Assembly (NCBI GenBank): GCA_966250015.1 | Contig: CBINFS010000002.1 | Location: 1-64,000, forward strand | Reading direction: 5' to 3' | Length of the DNA stretch: 64,000 nucleotides | Origin: CBINFS01 sp966250015 | GTDB lineage: Bacteria; Bacteroidota; Rhodothermia; Rhodothermales; DASSAV01 | In this document: one piece after another, positions 59,440 to 64,000 of the stretch | Layout of the letters: the number at the start of each line of letters is the position of its first letter | Numbering within the stretch: the stretch's first letter is position 1 | Made by a program: the position numbers and the translations under genes | The notes under the pieces: generated by a model | Seen by the model: only the letters and a program-made list of their open reading frames with translations | Databases searched by the model: none | What the model was told of the DNA's origin: nothing

Positions 59440-60558
59440 ATGGAAAACATTCAGATGGTAGACTTGCGGGGTCAATACCTCGCAATCAAACAGGAGATCG
59501 ACGCGGCCATCCAGGAGGTGCTGGACTCGACCGCCTTCATCAGAGGGCCGATCGTCGATCAGTTCGAGCGGGAGCTGGCTGCCTACCTCGGCGGGAGGTT
59601 TGCCACCGGGGTTGCTAACGGGACCGACGCCCTGCAAATTGCCTTTATGGCGCTTGGTATTCAGCCCGGAGACGAAGTCATAACGCCCTCTTTCACCTTC
59701 GTTGCCACGGCGGAGGCGGCCGCGCTGCTCGGGGCAGTGCCGGTTTTTGTCGACATCGATCCGGTTACGTTCAACATCGATCCCGGCAAAATAGAAGAGG
59801 CCATCTCTCCCCGTACGCGGGCGATCGTTCCGGTTCACCTGTTCGGCCAGGCCGCGGACATGGGTCCGATCCTCGAAATATCCCGCAAGCACGGGATACC
59901 CGTCGTCGAGGACAACGCGCAGGCGATCGGCTCCGCGTACAAAGGCCGTACGACGGGTTACATCGGTGAGATCGGGACGCTCTCGTTTTTCCCTTCGAAG
60001 AACCTCGGCGCGTATGGTGACGGCGGAGCGGTGTTAACCAACGACGAGGAGCTGCACGAGCGCATGAGAAAAATCGCCAACCACGGCTCGATGAGGAAGT
60101 ACTACAACGAGGTCGTGGGGGTGAACAGTCGCCTCGACACGCTACAGGCGGCGATTCTGCGGGTGAAGCTTCAGCACCTCGATGCCTACACCGAAGCCAG
60201 GCGCGCGGCCGCCGATCGATACGACGCGCTGTTTGCGGGAACCGATTCGGTGACCGTTCCGGGCCGCGACCCCAACTCCCGGCACGTTTTCCACCAGTAC
60301 ACCATCCGTGTACCGTCCGATCGGCGTGATGCTCTGGTCGCTCACCTGAAGGAGAAAGGAATACCTTCAGCGGTGTACTACCCGGTGCCGCTCCACCGAT
60401 TGCCCGTTTTTCAGGGCGCCGGCCGAATGCGGCACGGGGACATGCGCGAAACGGAGCGTGCCGCTGCCGAGGTGATCTCGCTGCCGATGCACACCGAGCT
60501 GACGCCGGAGCAGCAGGAGTACGTCGCCGACACCATACGCTCGTTCCTGGAGCGATAA
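59440..60558 (+). CDS. DegT/DnrJ/EryC1-family sugar aminotransferase (WbpE-like)
   Basis: A 372-residue PLP enzyme that transaminates keto-sugar nucleotides. Conserved stretches: MVDLRGQYLAIKQEIDAAIQ, NGTDALQIAFMALGI, SFTFVATAEAAALLGAVPVF, VEDNAQAIGSAYKG and the PLP lysine in FFPSKNLGAYGDGGA. The C-terminal YYPVPLHRLPVFQG is typical of the family. It is cotranscribed with the acetyltransferase gene, 9 bp upstream. Together they would aminate then acetylate C3 of a UDP-sugar for a surface polysaccharide. The dehydrogenase that should supply the keto sugar is not in the window. Confidence 0.9.
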   Translation: MENIQMVDLRGQYLAIKQEIDAAIQEVLDSTAFIRGPIVDQFERELAAYLGGRFATGVANGTDALQIAFMALGIQPGDEVITPSFTFVATAEAAALLGAVPVFVDIDPVTFNIDPGKIEEAISPRTRAIVPVHLFGQAADMGPILEISRKHGIPVVEDNAQAIGSAYKGRTTGYIGEIGTLSFFPSKNLGAYGDGGAVLTNDEELHERMRKIANHGSMRKYYNEVVGVNSRLDTLQAAILRVKLQHLDAYTEARRAAADRYDALFAGTDSVTVPGRDPNSRHVFHQYTIRVPSDRRDALVAHLKEKGIPSAVYYPVPLHRLPVFQGAGRMRHGDMRETERAAAEVISLPMHTELTPEQQEYVADTIRSFLER

Positions 60559-60570
60559 CGCAGCCGCGCC

Positions 60571-63186
60571 TCACAAAACCACGACCGTCCGGCTCCTCTC
60601 GAGCCCGATCATTTTAACGCGCAGCAGATAGAGCCCCGGACGGACGTTCTGTCCGGAAGCGTCCTTCCCGTCCCAGTGCAACACGTGTGTTCCGACATCG
60701 GGACCACGGTCTTCGACTGTCACAATTCGTCTTCCCAGCAGGTCGAATACCTCCAGAACGAGTCGGCCAGGAGAAGGAATCGTTACCGGAAGGCGGACTC
60801 CCTGTCCGGAGGACACGACAACCGGATGGGGGAAAGGCAGACCGACGTCAAAACCGACTTCGGGTGGGAGCGCCTCTTCCCGCCCTGTCGTGACTTGTTC
60901 CTCAACGATCACCGGCACGCGTTCGTCCCGACCGCTAACCGCGACCGTATAAAACGGAAGCAACGCACAGGGCGCCTCCGACTGGCAAGAAAATGCTCCA
61001 AGTGGATAGTTACCGGCTTCAAGAGTTTCCCCGTCAGCACGGTAGAAAAGAACCCGGACGATGCCTTTTTCAGGGTTTACGTGGACGAGTGGACCAGAGT
61101 CCGAAGCACTGCCACCGTCGGGAAACGTTGTAGGGTCGAGCGTCTGGCTCGATTGCAAGAGCAGCTCCAGCGCTCGAATTGATGATCGATCCGGCACCTG
61201 AAGCACGTATCCACCCGGCGTATTCGACAATCCGACGTGGATCCGCGCTGCGGCGTCGGGATGCTGTTTTTTCGGCGTTGAAGTGGCGCGTGCCAGCAAG
61301 TTTTCGTCTTCCGTTGGGAGTGTTTTCCCGTCCGGCCACTCGCCCCGAACGATGGCCTGCGCGAAAACGGTCAGGTCGTGGATGTCGAGCCTGCCGTTTC
61401 CTTCCCCCCAGGGATGTTGATCGGCCCGCTTCCAGTCCTCGGGTTCAACCGATCGTTTACCGAGCACGAGATCGATGAGCGTGACGAGATCGAACACGTC
61501 GACGATTCCGTCGGCCTCGATGTCACCTCGTCCCCCCACACCAATCCCCATGAACGATATCAAACGTGGTGAACCGTCTAGACCATTGTGGACGAACTCC
61601 AGATTGCCCGATTGAAGGCCAAAGTCGTCGAAGGAAGGGGTAAATCCGACGCGAAACGCCTGTTTGCCGCCATGGGGGATGACGGCGGTTTCCGGCTCCA
61701 CATCGAAAAGCGGGTTCGTTGAGCCAACGCACGATACATTCAGCGCTCTGACGCCTCCTTGGTTTTCAACGGTCAGCTCTCGATAGGCTGTCGACCCGAC
61801 CGGGGTGGACGTGAAAAAGATCTGTTCCGTTTGCGCGCTGAAAACGCCCGGGGAAGGCAAGACGATCAACCGGGTCGACGTGTTGTCGAGGACGAGCCTG
61901 GCGTCGCCCGACCTCGGATCGGCAAGAGCGCCGGACAACGATTCGATCGTAAAGACGACTTCAGCCCGATCCGCGGGTGCGATGACGTCGCTTTTCACTT
62001 GTAGCGTCACGACCGGGTCGTAACGGCCTTTCGGCATTCCCTCGACCGTGTGACACAAAAGAACGAAACGTGCTTCCCGGCCTTCCACCGTATGGGAGAG
62101 CGTCCAGAGAATGTGGTCCTCGATGGCCGGACCCCGTTCGACGCCGACCAGCTCGACCGGTCCGTCCTCCCAGCGCACTGTAAACTCGATGCCCTGAATA
62201 CCGGTAGCCTGCGAAAAGGCGATCGACAGCGGGATGCCCGCAATCTCCCCTCCTTCCCTGACGGTAACCGTGTCGCGAGCGAATCCAAACCGGTTTTCTT
62301 CAGCGGTTTTTCCGGATAAGTATACCTTGACCGAATTGCCGCCTTTTTCGGTAAACGTGGCGGTGCCCGAGTAGACGCCCGGCGCTATTGGTTTGAACGA
62401 AATGTCGAATACTCTTGATTGTCCCGGGCTTAAGGTGAAGGCGTCGTCCGGCTCGATGGTAAACGGTTCAACTTTCAGATCAGGGGCATAAAAATCCAAA
62501 GCTCGAGAGCCAGTGTTTTTCAAGCTGACAGGCAACGTTTGAACGCCGCCGGCCGGAGCGGAAAATGAGAGTTGCGTGGGGGTGACTTCCAGCGGCGAAT
62601 ATCCGATCCGGACGTCGTCGATCCGGAGGGTTGCGCGATCCGTATCTCCTCCCGTCCCTTCGAATCGTATGATTACGGACGCCTGGTTCAGTACCTGGGC
62701 AGGAAGTGCTGCTTCGATACTCTCCCACTTGCCGTCGCCGGCGGGAAGCGCCGCACTGCCGGAAAGGATCACAAAAGGAAAGGTAACGCCGCCGTCGATC
62801 GAGGCGAGGACGGCCAGCCCGTTGGTTGGGTAGGTGCTCGATCGACGGGCCAGATAGCTCAAGTTGCCCTCCGAGACGCCGGAAAGATCGATGGGTGGCG
62901 TTTGAATCCATCCCTTCTTACTGCCGACGTGTAGGAGATTGTTACCGCCCGAGCCACTGGACGGCGCCTCGCCACTCGTCGCCCATCCTGAGCCTCCTTT
63001 TAGCCAGCCGGCTGGCGTAAATGGCGGGGTTGTGTGGTTGAAAGATTCGAAAAACGTGGTCAACAGAGCGCGCGAGGAGGCAGGGTCCTCGGCCGGAAGA
63101 TTGGCAGCGAGCGTGACGTCGCAGCAGGCAAAGAAGACACAAAAAAAGCCGGCGAGCCACAACCTCGGTTGGAGGTTACGTAGCAT
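60571..63186 (-). CDS. Large surface protein: cohesin- and dockerin-like domains plus sorting domain
   Basis: An 871-residue exported protein (signal FFCVFFACCDVTLAAN). In order: a jelly-roll adhesion domain (about 40-195), a choice-of-anchor D/Ig domain (200-290), a cohesin-like beta domain (300-425), a second Ig domain (440-545), a dockerin-like pair of calcium loops (DIEADGIVDVFDLVTLIDLV and GNGRLDIHDLTVFAQAIVRG), a further cohesin-like part (645-745) and a C-terminal FlgD/type IX sorting domain (VFDLLGRRIV, RPGLYLLRVKMIG). Having both cohesin and dockerin in one chain suggests self-association or multi-protein assembly at the cell surface. Domain limits are estimates. It converges with the aminotransferase gene, 12 bp away. 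Confidence 0.75.
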   Translation of the reverse strand: MLRNLQPRLWLAGFFCVFFACCDVTLAANLPAEDPASSRALLTTFFESFNHTTPPFTPAGWLKGGSGWATSGEAPSSGSGGNNLLHVGSKKGWIQTPPIDLSGVSEGNLSYLARRSSTYPTNGLAVLASIDGGVTFPFVILSGSAALPAGDGKWESIEAALPAQVLNQASVIIRFEGTGGDTDRATLRIDDVRIGYSPLEVTPTQLSFSAPAGGVQTLPVSLKNTGSRALDFYAPDLKVEPFTIEPDDAFTLSPGQSRVFDISFKPIAPGVYSGTATFTEKGGNSVKVYLSGKTAEENRFGFARDTVTVREGGEIAGIPLSIAFSQATGIQGIEFTVRWEDGPVELVGVERGPAIEDHILWTLSHTVEGREARFVLLCHTVEGMPKGRYDPVVTLQVKSDVIAPADRAEVVFTIESLSGALADPRSGDARLVLDNTSTRLIVLPSPGVFSAQTEQIFFTSTPVGSTAYRELTVENQGGVRALNVSCVGSTNPLFDVEPETAVIPHGGKQAFRVGFTPSFDDFGLQSGNLEFVHNGLDGSPRLISFMGIGVGGRGDIEADGIVDVFDLVTLIDLVLGKRSVEPEDWKRADQHPWGEGNGRLDIHDLTVFAQAIVRGEWPDGKTLPTEDENLLARATSTPKKQHPDAAARIHVGLSNTPGGYVLQVPDRSSIRALELLLQSSQTLDPTTFPDGGSASDSGPLVHVNPEKGIVRVLFYRADGETLEAGNYPLGAFSCQSEAPCALLPFYTVAVSGRDERVPVIVEEQVTTGREEALPPEVGFDVGLPFPHPVVVSSGQGVRLPVTIPSPGRLVLEVFDLLGRRIVTVEDRGPDVGTHVLHWDGKDASGQNVRPGLYLLRVKMIGLERSRTVVVL

Positions 63187-63359
63187 GTACGGTGCCGTTG
63201 AGGACGGGAAGGGTTGGACGGATAATCCGGTTCAAATTGACCAATCATCACACGCAAATCCCCCCATGCCCAAAGGTAAAAATTAGCCACGTGTACGCAA
63301 CAGATATCCGAAAGAAATAATTGAATGAGGACCTGAACCGTTCGTCGCTAGGAATACCA

Positions 63360-64000
63360 TCAGGGAGCCGGGTCCCACACAGCCACGCCAACCCGCGAAT
63401 CGGCCGTTCCGTAGTACAAAAACCAGCGGCCGTTGAAGGGGACGAGGCCTTCGACGAAGGTGGTTCCCTGAACGTACTGGCCGGTCTTTTCGTAGTCACG
63501 ATCCGGCTTGATGAAAGGCTTGTCGGAGCGATCGAGGAGCTTGATCGGGTTGGTTGGGTCGAAGAGGGCCTGGCCGCCGGAGTAGGTCCGGTCGGGCAGC
63601 TCGGGGTCGCCGTACGAACCGCTGTTACCGGCATTGTAGAGGACGACGATTCCCTTTTCCGTCAGGATTGCCGGAGGGCCGGCTTCGACCAGCCACGAAT
63701 CGAAGTAGCCCGGACGCGGGTTGAGGACGGTGAGGGGCTCGCCTGCCGCATCCTCAACAGGCGTCCAGTGGATCAGGTCGTCCGACGTGGCGATCCGGAT
63801 CTTCGGAACGCCGTAGTACATCCAGTATTTGCCGTTGACTTTGGTAGCGATGAGCCTGTGCCCTTCCACCCGGGCCAGAATGGCTCCTGACTTGGTCTCG
63901 GTTTTCAGGTATAATCCATCACGTACGCCGGCAAACGCGGGTCCGTGTTTTACCCAGTTGACGAGGTCCCGCGACGTGGCCACGGCGAGGCGGGGGACGT
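63360..64000 (-). CDS. Partial GH130/GH43-like glycosidase or phosphorylase
   Basis: The last 213 codons of a gene whose 5' part lies beyond the right edge; the frame is open to base 64000. It shows five-bladed propeller sequence typical of GH130: RLAVATSRDLVNWVKHGPAF, ATKVNGKYWMYYGVPKIRIA, DSWLVEAGPPAILTEKGIVV, LYNAGNSG and FNGRWFLYYGTADSRVGVAV. GH130 enzymes phosphorolyse or hydrolyse beta-mannosides. A link to the GH26 enzyme at 15665 is only functional guesswork. The 173-bp gap to the cohesin/dockerin gene (63187-63359) shows no gene. Confidence 0.75.
   Translation of the reverse strand, partial: VPRLAVATSRDLVNWVKHGPAFAGVRDGLYLKTETKSGAILARVEGHRLIATKVNGKYWMYYGVPKIRIATSDDLIHWTPVEDAAGEPLTVLNPRPGYFDSWLVEAGPPAILTEKGIVVLYNAGNSGSYGDPELPDRTYSGGQALFDPTNPIKLLDRSDKPFIKPDRDYEKTGQYVQGTTFVEGLVPFNGRWFLYYGTADSRVGVAVWDPAP

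Noticed and set aside
1..64000. CRISPR arrays, transposases, integrases or phage genes.
   Set aside because: No regularly spaced repeat array and no protein with transposase, integrase or phage structural motifs was found.

Overview
The window looks like chromosomal DNA from a GC-rich member of the Rhodothermota/Bacteroidota group. The clues are exported proteins with C-terminal sorting domains of the type IX secretion kind (genes ending at 12298 and 60571), TonB receptors with carboxypeptidase-regulatory plugs, a HmuY lipoprotein, lipoboxes on many exported proteins, and a RecF/Mfd/MnmG/MnmE/YidC/RnpA/L34 core like that of free-living bacteria of this group. The species assignment is inference. 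No insertion sequence, phage or CRISPR array was seen. Mobile-looking material is limited to short dispersed palindromic repeats in intergenic DNA.

Left part (1-17.3 kb): exported and envelope metabolism. It holds a metallophosphoesterase, a GH2-type glycosidase lipoprotein, an SH3-plus-ComEC-like metallo-beta-lactamase protein, an exported PHP-domain hydrolase, isopentenyl diphosphate isomerase, a coupled beta-propeller plus one-heme protein pair, an FG-GAP surface protein, a CDF metal exporter with a methyltransferase, a sugar isomerase divergent from a GH26 mannanase-type enzyme, and a beta-carbonic-anhydrase-like protein.

17.3-29.3 kb: a yybP-ykoY-type Mn2+ riboswitch stands upstream of a P-type ATPase, with a possible 46-codon ORF between them. 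Then come a GAF protein, a HEAT protein, an ECF sigma factor, a DUF4177 protein, a BNR-repeat lipoprotein, a MaoC hydratase, an M48 protease lipoprotein, recF and murQ.

29.3-41 kb: origin-proximal housekeeping block. It contains mfd, a WYL regulator, rsmG, mnmG, mnmE, yidC, rnpA, rpmH and two tRNAs (Gly-CCC, Val-UAC). Three parS-like sites (26862, 29334, 34569) support closeness to the replication origin, although dnaA, parA and parB are not in the window.

41-49.2 kb: a leftward haem/metal acquisition locus. A HmuR-like TonB receptor, HmuY, an exported tandem CbiX chelatase-like protein with a histidine-rich linker, a second TonB receptor and a Cys/His-motif BNR lipoprotein follow a 15-bp palindrome resembling a metal-dependent repressor operator. 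This is the best candidate for an undescribed system.

49.6-55.5 kb: a PAS histidine kinase, then a possible three-gene regulon. A membrane-anchored winged-helix regulator is divergent from a polytopic membrane protein and lies near a protein built of repeated beta modules. Two copies of a four-repeat TGAG element with identical 9/11/11 spacing sit 97-99 bp before the two leftward genes.

55.5-64 kb: OxyR lacking its resolving cysteine, Rnk, a small unknown protein, an acetyltransferase/aminotransferase pair for nucleotide-sugar synthesis, a large cohesin/dockerin-like surface protein, and the 3' part of a GH130-type gene cut by the window edge.
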